Shown: positions 17,237-25,802, numbered from the stretch's first letter. The stretch is 64,000 nucleotides of DNA from Salinibaculum litoreum (GCA_009789175.1 CP046868.1:1-64000); one strand, 5' to 3'. Translations and numbers: made by a program. The notes: generated by a model from the letters alone, not told the origin.

Positions 17237-18112
17237 TCACACCTCAGTGGGTTGGTCGACCGTGTCGAGATACGCGTCCTCAAGTGTAGCCGGCACTTCC
17301 TCGGCAGTTTCGGTCGGACGACTCTCGGCGATCAATCGAACCTTGACGCCGTCCGAGCGCTGAACGGTGCTACACACCTGATAGCGCTCCCTGAGTTCGG
17401 AAAGCTCCGACCTCGGGACGAGGCACTCGTAGACCGTCCCTGACACTCGGTCGATGAACTGATCGACTGTCGAGTGTGTCACCAGACGGCCATTCTCGAG
17501 GATAGCCAGTTTGTTCGCCGTCGCCTCGACGTCCGGGACGATATGCGTCGAAAGGAGAACGATCCGGTCCGTAGCGGTGTTTGCAAGCGCGCTCCGCAAG
17601 CGAACGCGCTCTTCTGGGTCCAATCCGACCGTCGGTTCGTCGACGATGAGCAGGTTCGGGTCGTTGAGTAGGGCTTGTGCGATCCCGACTCGCTGTCGCA
17701 TCCCACCGGAGAACGTCTTGAGTTTCCGCTTCCGGACGTCCGTGAGGTTCGTGAGCGCGATCATTTCGTCGATACGAGCGCTGGCGGTCTCACTGTCGAG
17801 ACCGCGCAACGCGGCGACGTATTCCAGGAACTCCTCGAGCGTCAGGTCCGGGTAGACACCGAACTCCTGTGGAAGATATCCGAGAACCGAGCGAACGACG
17901 GCGGGCGACTCGACGATATCGGTCCCGTTCCAGTACGCCGTCCCCGTCGTTGGCTTCACTACTGTCGAAAGAATTCCCATCAGCGTCGACTTCCCGGCAC
18001 CGTTTGGCCCGAGAAGTCCGTGAATTCCCTCTTCAAGCTCCAGCGATACGTCTCGAATTCCCCACGTTTCCTCCCCGTACTGTTTTCCGAGGTTCTCAAT
18101 GCTGAGTTTCAT
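17237..18112 (-). CDS. ABC transporter ATP-binding protein
   Basis: This 291-residue ABC ATPase has Walker A GPNGAGKS (35-42), Q-loop LPQEFG, signature FSGGMRQRVGIAQ, Walker B LLIVDEPTVGLDP and the H-loop LLSTHI. The C-terminal 70 residues are an extra domain found in the CcmA/NatA-type exporters. It pairs with the ABC-2 permease 1 bp downstream, so together they would form an exporter of unknown substrate. Since the permease has an amber codon, the transporter may be inactive. Confidence 0.92.
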   Translation of the reverse strand: MKLSIENLGKQYGEETWGIRDVSLELEEGIHGLLGPNGAGKSTLMGILSTVVKPTTGTAYWNGTDIVESPAVVRSVLGYLPQEFGVYPDLTLEEFLEYVAALRGLDSETASARIDEMIALTNLTDVRKRKLKTFSGGMRQRVGIAQALLNDPNLLIVDEPTVGLDPEERVRLRSALANTATDRIVLLSTHIVPDVEATANKLAILENGRLVTHSTVDQFIDRVSGTVYECLVPRSELSELRERYQVCSTVQRSDGVKVRLIAESRPTETAEEVPATLEDAYLDTVDQPTEV

Positions 18113-18699
18113 ACACGACCCTCGCGGGCGGACCGGCAGCGTTCAGTTGGCAGCACTCGATCCGTCCGAGAAGACCGTAATCGGAGTGTTGGTGACGAAT
18201 TCGTGATCGTGTGTTGGAGGGAAGTCACAAGTGGAAGATGTGAAACTACCATCATAATACTCACGGAATTAACCACGCAGTTCTGTCTAGCTGGCTCTGG
18301 GAGCACGTCCTGAATATCCAGCCACCGATTTCTAATCCGGCCCCGGTGGTATGCGGAGGTAGCACCCGAAACAACCAGTGAACACCTACTCGACCCAACA
18401 TGACATCCTCCGCGCCGTAAACGGCGCAGTTTCCTCCGTTGAATAATTCACGGTCCTCATACAGGTATTGCTCGCCGGTCGTCCTGGTACAGGATTACTA
18501 GTGCACATCACCCCCTCCTACGTCGTCCCGAAGCGAACGCAGACCAGCGAGAACGCCCAGGCCAAGCGCCTTCTGTAACGCAACAAGGATCGGTAGGAGG
18601 CGACCGGAAGTTGCACCTGGGGATAACGAGCGGCACTCGACGACGCTGACCTACCGCCGAAAGGAAAACTCCGAGCATGACGACTACAGACAGTAGTCG
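18113..18699. other. Intergenic region with mobile-element debris
   Basis: No intact gene is seen in this gap. It holds a palindrome typical of IS200/IS605-type ends (18401-18438) and a 14-bp repeat (CAGTGAACACCTAC at 18376-18389) found again at 19295-19308, across the transposase remnant. The left part (18230-18310) is AT-rich and probably the promoter side of the ABC genes. Confidence 0.4.
18401..18438. mobile_element. IS200/IS605-like element end (palindrome remnant)
   Basis: The sequence reads TGACATCCTC, then a perfect 7-bp stem (18412-18418 with 18421-18427) around AA, then GTTTCCTCCG. A CATCCTC-hairpin-TTCCTCC layout is familiar from right ends of haloarchaeal IS200/IS605/IS1341-type elements. 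No TnpA or TnpB gene is present nearby, so this is likely a solo end or relic. Confidence 0.45.
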
Positions 18700-18705
18700 G
18701 TGTTC

Positions 18706-19053
18706 ATGACGAACCGAGGCAGCGGCCTTCTCACGGAGTACGGATACAGGTGGGAGATCGAGAGCGGCTACAAATCGATCAAGCGGGTCATGGGCGCCAA
18801 ACGTCGAAGAATTTCGGGCTACCCTGCTATTTCGCGGTCGCGTGTCTGCTGTACTCAATCTGGCGGACGGTGGACCTGCGTATACAAGTCGAATTGACCG
18901 GTGAGTACGAGCACTCGCCGATCGTGACGACTGATAACGCGCTGGTGCTGTTGAAGGAGGAAACCGGAATCGGGTCGAGAGACACTCAGGCCGGGTTAGC
19001 ACGGCGTGCGGGCGGCTACACTATCCGAAATCTCAAAATACTCCGAGTTAGTT
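18706..19053 (+). pseudogene. DDE transposase C-terminal fragment, frameshifted
   Basis: Only the last third of a transposase remains. One frame gives MTNRGSGLLTEYGYRWEIES with GYKSIKRVMG, holding the YRWEIE motif with the catalytic glutamate of DDE transposases. Near 18795-18805 the match moves to another frame: TSKNFGLPCYFAVACLLYSI, then WRTVDLRIQVELTGEYEHSP and NALVLLKEETGIG. The FxxxCLLYSIWR block is typical of haloarchaeal IS4-superfamily or ISH-type transposases; I cannot name the exact IS. The N-terminal part with the two aspartates is missing, so it is inactive. Confidence 0.75.
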
Positions 19054-19656
19054 GACTCCACAAAAAGAACGCCCGTTTGGAGAGCGATCTGATGTAGATA
19101 CTGCCCGTCGATTCGCCCGAAACCACGCATCACAGACCCGCTGTACCAACTGTAGTCTCAACCTTCGAGGAGAAATTTCTGTATAGCGTTATTCAATATA
19201 TACGCTACGTATTACAGTGAATCGTACAGCCCTACGGTGGTTTTTGCCCAGAAGTTCGCCGGACCCGCCCACTCACGTTTAGGGCGGTAAACAGCAGTGA
19301 ACACCTACGGGGCGACGCCGTACGGGACGCTGCAACGAGTCGAACACCGCTACTCCCGGAGTCAGTGACGAGAACACGCTACGTGCGCGCTCTTATCGAC
19401 AAACATCGCCGGTCGACGAACTCGGGACACTCGCTGATCCGAAATATCCTTTCTCGTACGCGTGCAGTTCGAGTACGTTCGGGTATCGCGAACTTTCCCT
19501 GACCTCGCTCGGTTGCTGATCACGCTCGTCAAGCACAGAGTAGCGAGCTAGATGTTCGGTGATACGAGCTATATTCGTGTTCAGATCAGCTCTATCGTTT
19601 GTTTGGACGGATCTGCCAGAATTGGCTTTTAAGTATCCCCGCTATCACCGAGTGCA
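19054..19656. other. Intergenic region after IS remnant
   Basis: No intact gene is seen. A short frame at about 19070-19186 ends RCTNCSLNLRGEISV but has no clear start and may be a relic. The 14-bp repeat shared with 18376 lies at 19295-19308. A TATA-like CTTTTAAG at 19626-19633 sits about 25-30 bp before the ATG at 19657, which suggests a leaderless transcript for the next gene. Confidence 0.4.
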
Positions 19657-20673
19657 ATGTTCCGAAATAACTTCACGACGGCGTTGCTCGCGCTCCTGGT
19701 TCTCACCGCGGGAGCCGTCCCGGCGGCAACAGCATCGGGCGGGGCCGCGGACGCAGGAGTCGCAGTCACCGTCGAGACGAACGAGGAGTGGACAACGGTC
19801 ACAGTCGAACAAAACGGGGAGGCTAGCGCGGACGCCGAAGTAACGGTCGACGCAGTCGGCGAGGCGGGAACCGACGCCGAGGGCACCTATCGGACAGACG
19901 CCAACGGAACGGTCCGAATACCGACGCCCGACGCCGACACACAGGTCACGCTGACCGTCGAGACGGACAGCGCAACCGCCTCGGGAGCGCTCACGCTCTC
20001 CGCCTACGACGGCGAGGAGCGGACGGTCCAGGTCGAACTCGACGCCAACGCCAGCGCCGGAGGAGACGGCGAAGCATCGGTCGACGACGCGAACGACTCC
20101 GAAAACGAGAGTGAAACGAGCCACGACGGCGGAGCCGAGGGCGAAACCGAGAGCGATACCTCGGTATTCACCGACTTCGATAGCACCGTCGACCTGCTTG
20201 ACGCGGTCACGGCCGACGTTTCGGTCGGAGTCGACGCCGTCTTGGACGCCGATGACGACGCTGACGGCGACGACGGCGGCGAGACGGCCACCGAGAGCGG
20301 CTCCGAGGCGAGCGCCGACGCGTCGGGTGAAAGTAGCGCCGACGTGAATGTCGAGAACGACTCCGACGACGGTTCGACCGTCTCGGTCTCGGCAGACGCT
20401 GATGCCGATATCGAGGCGAGCACAGAGGCGGAACTCGGCGGCGAGTACGAGGCTGACGCCGAGAGCGGGACGGATGCGGAGTCCGAGGGCGAGTCGAGTG
20501 CAGAGTCTAACAGCGACAGCGAAGCAGTCGTCGAGGCCGACGGCGAGGCGAACGTCGACACCTCCGCAGCGGTCGACGGTGACGACGGCGGTGACGAGGC
20601 CGACGCTGCGGAAAACAGCGTGGTCGCGGTCTGGACTGACCTGTCCGCTACGGTCAGCGCTGGGTTCGCCTAA
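19657..20673 (+). CDS. Secreted, very acidic repeat-rich protein
   Basis: The 338-residue protein has a Sec signal peptide (NNFTTALLALLVLTAGAVPA with an ATASG cleavage region). A beta-sandwich-like domain follows (about 35-130; VTVETNEEWTTVTVEQNGE, YRTDANGTVRIPTPDADTQV, then ALTLSAYDGEERTVQVEL), resembling carboxypeptidase-regulatory or Ig-like domains. The rest is an Asp/Glu/Ser/Ala-rich stretch with little order, interrupted by VFTDFDSTVDLLDAVTADVS and ending NSVVAVWTDLSATVSAGFA. There is no C-terminal anchor. The next gene, a membrane-anchored regulator with a similar acidic outer domain, lies 96 bp downstream and may sense or share its function. Confidence 0.7.
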   Translation: MFRNNFTTALLALLVLTAGAVPAATASGGAADAGVAVTVETNEEWTTVTVEQNGEASADAEVTVDAVGEAGTDAEGTYRTDANGTVRIPTPDADTQVTLTVETDSATASGALTLSAYDGEERTVQVELDANASAGGDGEASVDDANDSENESETSHDGGAEGETESDTSVFTDFDSTVDLLDAVTADVSVGVDAVLDADDDADGDDGGETATESGSEASADASGESSADVNVENDSDDGSTVSVSADADADIEASTEAELGGEYEADAESGTDAESEGESSAESNSDSEAVVEADGEANVDTSAAVDGDDGGDEADAAENSVVAVWTDLSATVSAGFA

Positions 20674-20769
20674 ACCGGTTCTTCACGTCCACAAGACCTA
20701 TTATCGACGGTTTGAACCTCCTGACTACGAAGCGCGTCGACGCGCATAACGGCGGACGGGGTCATTTCC

Positions 20770-22185
20770 ATGCAACGTATCACCGAAACACTGCTCGCGG
20801 CGGTCGTCGTTTGCAGCCTTCTGGCACCAGGAGTCGTCAGTGCTGCAGCCCCCACGTCCGGTGCCCCCGCTGACGCGACCGGCGAGGAGCAACCCTCTTC
20901 GTTCGCTGAGTCCGTCCAGTTCCCCGACAACGAATCGGATAACGAAACGACGGAGCTGACCGATACGGCTGACGCCGTCGACGAGACGACTGCCACCGTC
21001 GAGAACACTATCGATTCGACCGCCGAAACGAACGGTACCGTCGACGAGACGACCGATGCTGTCGACGATGACGCGAAAGAGACGGCAGATACTATCGGGA
21101 ATACGACGGGCGACACTGACGAAGGAGACCGCGGCTCCCTCGTCGTCGATGTCGATGGGGACGTTCATCTGCTCGATGGCGACACGGCGGACGAGCAGGC
21201 CACGGAGACCGTCGAATCCACGGTGTCGAACATCACCGTGGTTACGGCCGTCGGACCGGACGGCGGTCGGCTGACCGCCGACGCAACCGTGGCGCGCGTC
21301 ATCGACGGCGAGGTCTCGGCCGACGTCAGCAGTGATAGCGGTTCGAGCGAGCCCGTCGGCAAGACGGACGAAGGTGACGTCGGGTCCTCGGACGCCGAGA
21401 GCCCCACCTCGGGAGAGAACGGCGACCAGGCACAGGCGTTCACGCCGCTAGGGACGCCCCCGCTGCCCGGCGGCCCGGTCGGGAGTGGAACGGCGGCGTT
21501 CGGCGGTGCGCTCGCGCTAGGCCTCGGTTACGCTGGACGGCGGGCCGTCGCTGGAGCGAGCGCAGCTCCCGCGCCCGCTACAACCGTCACGCAGGCACGA
21601 TTGTTCGCCTCGCTGCTTGCAGATGCGGTCCGGGCGCGAGAGCTTCCGGACTGGGTCCGGTGGCTCCCGGTCGTCGGTGGCTACAGCCGCTACGACAGTT
21701 CCGATCCGCTGGAACACGAGAATCGCGCGGCCATCGTCGACCGTCTGGAGGCCGAACCCGGGACCTACCTCTCGGCAGTCGCCGACGAAACCGGTATTCC
21801 CCTGCCGACGGTGCGGTACCACATGAAGATCCTCAGGCACGAAGAGCGCGTTACGTCGGAGGTCATCCGCGGGAAGCGCCGGTATTTTCCAGCGGGCTTC
21901 GAGGCTACCGAACTCGCCGCGGCACTCGACGATGCGGCCACCCGGGATGTGCTCCACGCCCTAGAGGCCGAGGAGCCGGCCACTGTCACAGACCTGGCGG
22001 ACGTGCTAAACCGGGACCCCAGTACGGTCACCCACCACTGCAAGCGCCTCGAGGAGGACGGACTCGTCGAGCGCGAGCGCGACGGGCGGGCCGTACTGAC
22101 ATCGCTGTCGCCCGAGGTACGCGATGCTTTCCGGACGGTCCCCCCGGCCGAGACGGGCGAGACGCCGATACCTGCCGACGACTGA
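20770..22185 (+). CDS. Membrane-anchored regulator with two winged helices
   Basis: The 471-residue protein starts with a signal/anchor (ITETLLAAVVVCSLLAPGVV) and an acidic, Thr/Asp-rich outer domain (30-225). A Pro/Gly-rich hydrophobic segment follows (about 230-260; GTAAFGGALALGLGYAGRR). The cytoplasmic part holds two winged helices: about 320-385 (NRAAIVDRLEAEPGTYLSAV, TGIPLPTVRYHMKIL) and about 390-455 (TRDVLHALEAEEPATVTDLA, RDPSTVTHHCKRLEEDGLVE). The layout suggests a one-component sensor that binds DNA while tied to the membrane. It follows a secreted acidic protein, a possible ligand or partner. Confidence 0.75.
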   Translation: MQRITETLLAAVVVCSLLAPGVVSAAAPTSGAPADATGEEQPSSFAESVQFPDNESDNETTELTDTADAVDETTATVENTIDSTAETNGTVDETTDAVDDDAKETADTIGNTTGDTDEGDRGSLVVDVDGDVHLLDGDTADEQATETVESTVSNITVVTAVGPDGGRLTADATVARVIDGEVSADVSSDSGSSEPVGKTDEGDVGSSDAESPTSGENGDQAQAFTPLGTPPLPGGPVGSGTAAFGGALALGLGYAGRRAVAGASAAPAPATTVTQARLFASLLADAVRARELPDWVRWLPVVGGYSRYDSSDPLEHENRAAIVDRLEAEPGTYLSAVADETGIPLPTVRYHMKILRHEERVTSEVIRGKRRYFPAGFEATELAAALDDAATRDVLHALEAEEPATVTDLADVLNRDPSTVTHHCKRLEEDGLVERERDGRAVLTSLSPEVRDAFRTVPPAETGETPIPADD

Positions 22186-22389
22186 GAGGCGCATCCCCGA
22201 CTCGGCTCGCGTCGGCTCTCGACCGGTGAGTCTTCGATTCCTCCGGCATCGCCCGCTGCCAGCGACCCGTGCCGGCGAGTGCGGACAGGCTGTGAAGGCC
22301 GTCGAGACGGTCCGATGTCCGCCGCGGCCGTGTACCACTCTAGTATGTTACTAGTTAACGATATACAGGTTCGCCTCGGATAGTTACAC

Positions 22390-22905
22390 ATGGACAGCAG
22401 ACGCTACGAGTTCGAGGGAACGGGACCTGACATCGATCCGACGGCGCGGGTTAGCCGAGAAGCGACGCTGGTGGGCGAAGTACATATCGGCGCAGACGCG
22501 AGTGTCTGGCCGGGTGTAGTTCTCCGGGGTGACGTTGCGCCCGTTCGCGTCGGGCGGGAATCGCACGTCGGGGACACGGCAGTGCTACACGCTTCCGCGG
22601 TCGGGGAGCGAGTTATGGTCGGCCACGGTGCCGTGTTGAACGACGCCGCCGTCGACGATGGGTCTCTCATCGGCTTCAACGCGACGCTCAACTCGGAGGT
22701 GACGGTCGGCGAGAGAAGTATCGTCGCCTCCGGCACGACGGTTCCGGATGGGTACGATATCCCGGCGGAGTCGTTCGTCCGCGGCGTTCCGGCCCAGGTC
22801 ACGCCGCTCGAAGAGACGACGATCGACCCGGAGGAGATATTCGAGGCCCACTCGTCGGGCGAGTACACTGACTTGGCAGGTCGCCACGGGGACCTGTTCG
22901 GGTGA
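22390..22905 (+). CDS. Gamma-carbonic-anhydrase-like hexapeptide protein
   Basis: The 171-residue left-handed beta-helix protein belongs to the gamma-CA/YrdA/PaaY group (VWPGVVLRGDVAPVRVG, HVGDTAVLHASA, MVGHGAVLNDA). Two zinc histidines are recognisable, His67 and His79, but the third, normally five residues after His79 in GHxxxLH, is Asn84. Gamma-class enzymes form trimers with zinc at the subunit interface, so loss of this ligand may abolish carbonic anhydrase activity or leave another function. It is monocistronic. Confidence 0.85.
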   Translation: MDSRRYEFEGTGPDIDPTARVSREATLVGEVHIGADASVWPGVVLRGDVAPVRVGRESHVGDTAVLHASAVGERVMVGHGAVLNDAAVDDGSLIGFNATLNSEVTVGERSIVASGTTVPDGYDIPAESFVRGVPAQVTPLEETTIDPEEIFEAHSSGEYTDLAGRHGDLFG

Positions 22906-22953
22906 TTCCCACACCGTGCTGATTTGCCTGCTACGGACGCTTTTCCACCCGTT

Positions 22954-23379
22954 CTACAGATCCTGTGTGGCGGATGTATCCAGCCCTTCGTACTCGGCGA
23001 TCTCCGACCGCACGCGGTCATCGATAGGCCGGGTTTCGCCCGTCTCGCGGTCGACCGACACCTGGACTGTTTCGCCGGTCGCCATGACCTCGTCGCCCGC
23101 CCGAATCTCGTACTCCATCGAGAGGCTAGAGTCGCCGATCTCCGGCACTCGCACCGCGACCCGCACGTCGTCGTCGATCGTGATCCGATTTCTGTAATCG
23201 ATCTCAACGTGCGCGAGAACGGCCTCGATCTCCGACAGTGATACGTCGAGTACGTCCGAAAAGTAGTGTTTTCGGGCCTCTTCGAGGTAAGTCGCGAAAA
23301 CAGCGTTGTTTACGTGCCCCATGAAATCGATGTCGCGGACTCGAACCGCCAGCTCCGTCTCGTACGAGTACTCGGTCAT
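22954..23379 (-). CDS. Acyl-CoA thioesterase, 4HBT hotdog family
   Basis: This 141-residue protein has the 4-hydroxybenzoyl-CoA thioesterase motif VRVRDIDFMGHVNNAVFATYLEEAR, with the catalytic-region aspartate and the GHVNN turn, followed by the hotdog strands (HVEIDYRNRITIDDDVRVAV). It should hydrolyse acyl-CoA thioesters in the cytoplasm as a dimer or tetramer; the natural substrate is unknown. The downstream end is 48 bp from the convergent gamma-CA gene. Confidence 0.9.
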   Translation of the reverse strand: MTEYSYETELAVRVRDIDFMGHVNNAVFATYLEEARKHYFSDVLDVSLSEIEAVLAHVEIDYRNRITIDDDVRVAVRVPEIGDSSLSMEYEIRAGDEVMATGETVQVSVDRETGETRPIDDRVRSEIAEYEGLDTSATQDL

Positions 23380-23421
23380 CGGTTCCGAGTTCCGCTCCGG
23401 GAGATTTCCGTCTATCGAAAC

Positions 23422-23616
23422 CTATCCGCTCCACTCGCCGCCGATGTCGCTGCTGACGCGGTCTTTCCACAGGTCGAAACTCGTCTCGCAGGCGTCGCTC
23501 GCGTCGAGGTGGTCAATAAACCCCGCACCGGGGTCTGATAGTTCACCGTCGCAGAACGGACAGGTGTTCGGGTCGCTCCACGTGGGTGCGTCCGGGGCGT
23601 GCTGGCTCTGAGACAT
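23422..23616 (-). CDS. Small zinc-finger protein, DUF7501-like
   Basis: The 64-residue protein contains CPFCDGEL, then GFIDHLDASDACETSFDLWK and GGEWSG. CxxC with a later His and Cys fits a one-zinc site, and the pattern matches a haloarchaeal small-protein family that I believe is DUF7501. The start at 23616 (MSQSQHAPDAPTW) is preferred over a longer in-frame extension that is hydrophobic and AT-rich. It lies upstream of the thioesterase gene on the same strand with a 42-bp gap. Confidence 0.7.
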   Translation of the reverse strand: MSQSQHAPDAPTWSDPNTCPFCDGELSDPGAGFIDHLDASDACETSFDLWKDRVSSDIGGEWSG

Positions 23617-23910
23617 TGTAGTCGTAGATCCAACGAACCAGTTGATAAAGGTTAGTCTATTATGTATTACTTGGATATAATGTGATAATATACCATGCAA
23701 TGACCAATAACGACATACGATCAATCACTACCCGACCAGTAGACGTTCGATCTCGTATCCCCGTTGACAGACAACCGTCGGATCGAGAGATGATGCTCCA
23801 CGTCAGGGTTATGTGCACTCTGTGGATCGACCCGATACCGGAAGGCACGCTCTCGTCGTTCCTGTATCCAGATCGAAAACCCCTACCTGTCGCCGTCCGA
23901 AGTTGTGGTC
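23617..23910. other. AT-rich divergent promoter region
   Basis: This roughly 295-bp gap separates divergent genes. It is clearly AT-rich at 23640-23700 (for example TGGATATAATGTGATAATATACC), with several overlapping TATA-like elements on both strands. I see no gene. Confidence 0.4.
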
Positions 23911-24498
23911 ATGTCAACTGTCCGCGCTCGACAGCGAGCGAAGGAACGACCGCTCGTCGTCACGGCGCTCCTGTCCGCTCTCGGATACGCGCTCGTGATC
24001 GGCGCGTTCGCCGGTGCCGTCCCCATCTTCCCCGACATCGGCCGCGAAACCGTCGATCTGCTCTCGCACGCCATCGCCGTGGTCAACACGCTTGCGACTG
24101 CGTCGCTCGTGCTCGGGTGGTACTGGATCCGTCAGGGCGAGGTGCGGAAACACCGAGCGGCGATGCTTTCGGCGTTCGTCCTCATCCTCCTGTTTCTCAT
24201 GCTGTACCTGCCGAAGGTCGGGGGAGGCGGTGAGAAACACTTCGTCGGGCCCGAGACGGTGCGTCTCGCATACCTGGTCATGCTCGCTATCCACATCGTA
24301 CTGTCCGCCGTTTCGGTCCCGGTAGTGATCTACGCAGTGGTGTTGGGACTGACTCACTCTCCCAGAGAACTCCGGGAGACACCTCACGCCCGGGTCGGAC
24401 GAATCGCGGCTGGAACGTGGATACTCAGCCTCGTTCTCGGCGTGGTCACGTACGTGATGCTCAATCACGTCTACGACGCGACGTTCGTCCCGTCGTAG
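23911..24498 (+). CDS. DUF420 membrane protein
   Basis: The 195-residue protein has five predicted membrane helices (LVVTALLSALGYALVIGAFA, LSHAIAVVNTLATASLVLGW, MLSAFVLILLFLMLYLP, LAYLVMLAIHIVLSAVSVPV, GTWILSLVLGVVTYVMLNHV) with conserved histidines in WYWIRQGEVRKHR and AIHIVLSA. This is the DUF420 family, commonly found with heme-copper oxidases and heme insertion in archaea and Bacilli. No oxidase genes lie next to it. The ATG at 23911 follows a GTG two codons earlier. Confidence 0.85.
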   Translation: MSTVRARQRAKERPLVVTALLSALGYALVIGAFAGAVPIFPDIGRETVDLLSHAIAVVNTLATASLVLGWYWIRQGEVRKHRAAMLSAFVLILLFLMLYLPKVGGGGEKHFVGPETVRLAYLVMLAIHIVLSAVSVPVVIYAVVLGLTHSPRELRETPHARVGRIAAGTWILSLVLGVVTYVMLNHVYDATFVPS

Positions 24499-24582
24499 GC
24501 GAAATTCGTCTGCTGCGGTGGTCGTGTGCGTTCGCGACACGTCCGCGGTGTGGTTTAGTGGCATCCGAATGAACATCTGCTA

Positions 24583-24807
24583 ATGAGTCAGTCAAACGAC
24601 GACGTCGCCGACCTCGCTCCGAGCGCGAAACTGGTTTACAAAGTTCTCGAACACAACGGCCAACTGACCCAGCAGCAGATCGCCGAGGAGTCGCTGCTCC
24701 CCGACCGCACCGTCCGCCACGCGCTCTCGGAACTCGAGTCGAACGAGGTCGTCGAGGAACAGATCCACTTCGCGGACGCGAGACAGCGTCTGTACAACTT
24801 ACAGTAG
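24583..24807 (+). CDS. Small winged-helix (MarR/TrmB-like) regulator
   Basis: The 74-residue protein is almost only a winged helix: SAKLVYKVLEHNGQLTQQQI, then ESLLPDRTVRHALSELESNEVVEEQIHF (read in two parts) and the wing QRLYNL. Such tiny regulators are widespread in haloarchaea. It follows the DUF420 gene by 84 bp; co-transcription is possible. The target is unknown. Confidence 0.8.
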   Translation: MSQSNDDVADLAPSAKLVYKVLEHNGQLTQQQIAEESLLPDRTVRHALSELESNEVVEEQIHFADARQRLYNLQ

Positions 24808-24817
24808 CCCGTCCGCT

Positions 24818-25237
24818 CTACCCTAACCGCTTCAGTTCGACGGCGTGCGGTCCGTCCTCAGTCTCCAGCGTGACGCGGTCGAGCATCGTTATCGCCGACC
24901 GCCACTCCTCGACCGCTTCGACGTGTCGGTCCCGGTGGCGGTCCGGCGTGTACTCGACGTCGTCCGCCGCGCGGAGTTCGTCTTCCGTCTCCTCAGGTTT
25001 CGGATACGGGGGTACCTCGGCGACGATGTCTCTCGGGTCGAGATGGACAGGATCGCCCTCGCCGACGAACTCGCCGGCATCGGATTCGTGGACCCGGGCT
25101 CGCATCCGACCGCTAAACGGCGGCGTCACTCGGAGCACGACCGTTCGCGGGCTCCGCAACGTCGCTTCCAGCGCGGCGACGATGTCCTCCCGAGTGACGG
25201 CGATCGAACGGATCGCTGTCGGGTCGTCTGGCGCCAT
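24818..25237 (-). CDS. Conserved haloarchaeal protein (DUF8009-like)
   Basis: The 139-residue acidic protein begins MAPDDPTAIRSIAVTREDIV and contains TVVLRVTPPFSGRMRARVHE, YPKPEETEDELR and YTPDRHRDRHVEAVEEWRS. I recognise this as a conserved haloarchaeal family, probably DUF8009, with no assigned function. The start at 25237 is chosen because the 12 codons before it run into the upstream repeat-bearing region and are not typical. It is convergent with the small winged-helix gene, 10 bp apart. Confidence 0.65.
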   Translation of the reverse strand: MAPDDPTAIRSIAVTREDIVAALEATLRSPRTVVLRVTPPFSGRMRARVHESDAGEFVGEGDPVHLDPRDIVAEVPPYPKPEETEDELRAADDVEYTPDRHRDRHVEAVEEWRSAITMLDRVTLETEDGPHAVELKRLG

Positions 25238-25402
25238 GTCTGTCGATCCGCGCCGCAGGTAGTTCAGATTCACGGAAGTGGTTGCCCGGACGGCGGTTCG
25301 GAATTCGCGCTCTACCGGGTACCTCGGTTCCTGGCTCTGTGGGTGCTCTCAGGTTTCCCCGAGCCGTCCGAACAGTGTACACACTGTGCGCCAGAGCCGT
25401 GT

Positions 25403-25511
25403 GAGAATTCCACGCAGTCCTGAGCATTGAGCACAGTTTAAACATTGTACACATCTTAAACAGTGTACACATTCTAAACATTCTATACAGTCCAAACACT
25501 GTCCACTGCCT
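25403..25511. repeat. 18-bp phased repeat array, cluster 1 (six units)
   Basis: Units start at 25403, 25422, 25440, 25458, 25476 and 25494. From 25422 the period is exactly 18 bp. The best units read AAACATTGTACACATCTT, AAACAGTGTACACATTCT and AAACATTCTATACAGTCC; the outer ones are degraded. The core AAACA(T/G)TGTACACAT is partly palindromic (TGTACA). Their position before parA suggests binding sites for a partition protein or autoregulator. Confidence 0.75.
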
Positions 25512-25600
25512 ATTCTCTGAGAACTGTGTGGCTGCATCCTCCGACTGGAGTCCACTTCGACGCGTTTTGTCCTCTCTCGTTAGACCGCCCCGGCCACACA

Positions 25601-25636
25601 ACAATGTCTACACATTCTACAATTTCTTAACATTCT
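25601..25636. repeat. 18-bp phased repeat array, cluster 2 (two units)
   Basis: Two adjacent units, ACAATGTCTACACATTCT and ACAATTTCTTAACATTCT, keep the 18-bp period and the ACATTCT end of cluster 1. They lie just before the TATA-like element at 25643, where a bound protein could block or recruit the transcription machinery. Confidence 0.6.
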
Positions 25637-25733
25637 CGGTGGTTTAAAATACCCAGAATGTGTGAGTACGGCGTATGAAACCTCGCCTGAATGCGCTGGA
25701 CGGTCCGCACACTCCGAACGTTTCCCACGGTGT

Positions 25734-25769
25734 AGACTGTTCACACGTTCTAAACACTCCACACAGTCC
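25734..25769. repeat. 18-bp phased repeat array, cluster 3 (two units)
   Basis: Two adjacent units, AGACTGTTCACACGTTCT and AAACACTCCACACAGTCC, continue the family 33 bp before the parA ATG at 25803. This supports the ATG at 25803 rather than an upstream GTG at 25662, because the longer frame would have to translate the repeats. Confidence 0.6.
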
Positions 25770-25802
25770 ACAATGTGTAGATGGCCGGAGCGGGGATCCA
25801 CG

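Larger units (their letters stand above)
25238..25802. other. Non-coding region upstream of parA
   Basis: This 565-bp region has lower GC than its flanks and holds three clusters of 18-bp phased repeats. A TATA-like TTTAAAATA lies at 25643-25651 between the second and third clusters. Cysteine-rich frames on the minus strand arise only because the repeat unit is 18 bp. The region probably contains the promoter and a partition or control site for parA. Confidence 0.6.

Noticed and set aside
25349..25555. Minus-strand frame with a cysteine every third residue (QCLDCIECLECVHCLRCVQC), metallothionein-like
   Set aside because: It is the translation of the 18-bp repeats read in one frame. The repeats also occur outside this frame in two other clusters, and no conserved start or flanking protein sequence exists.
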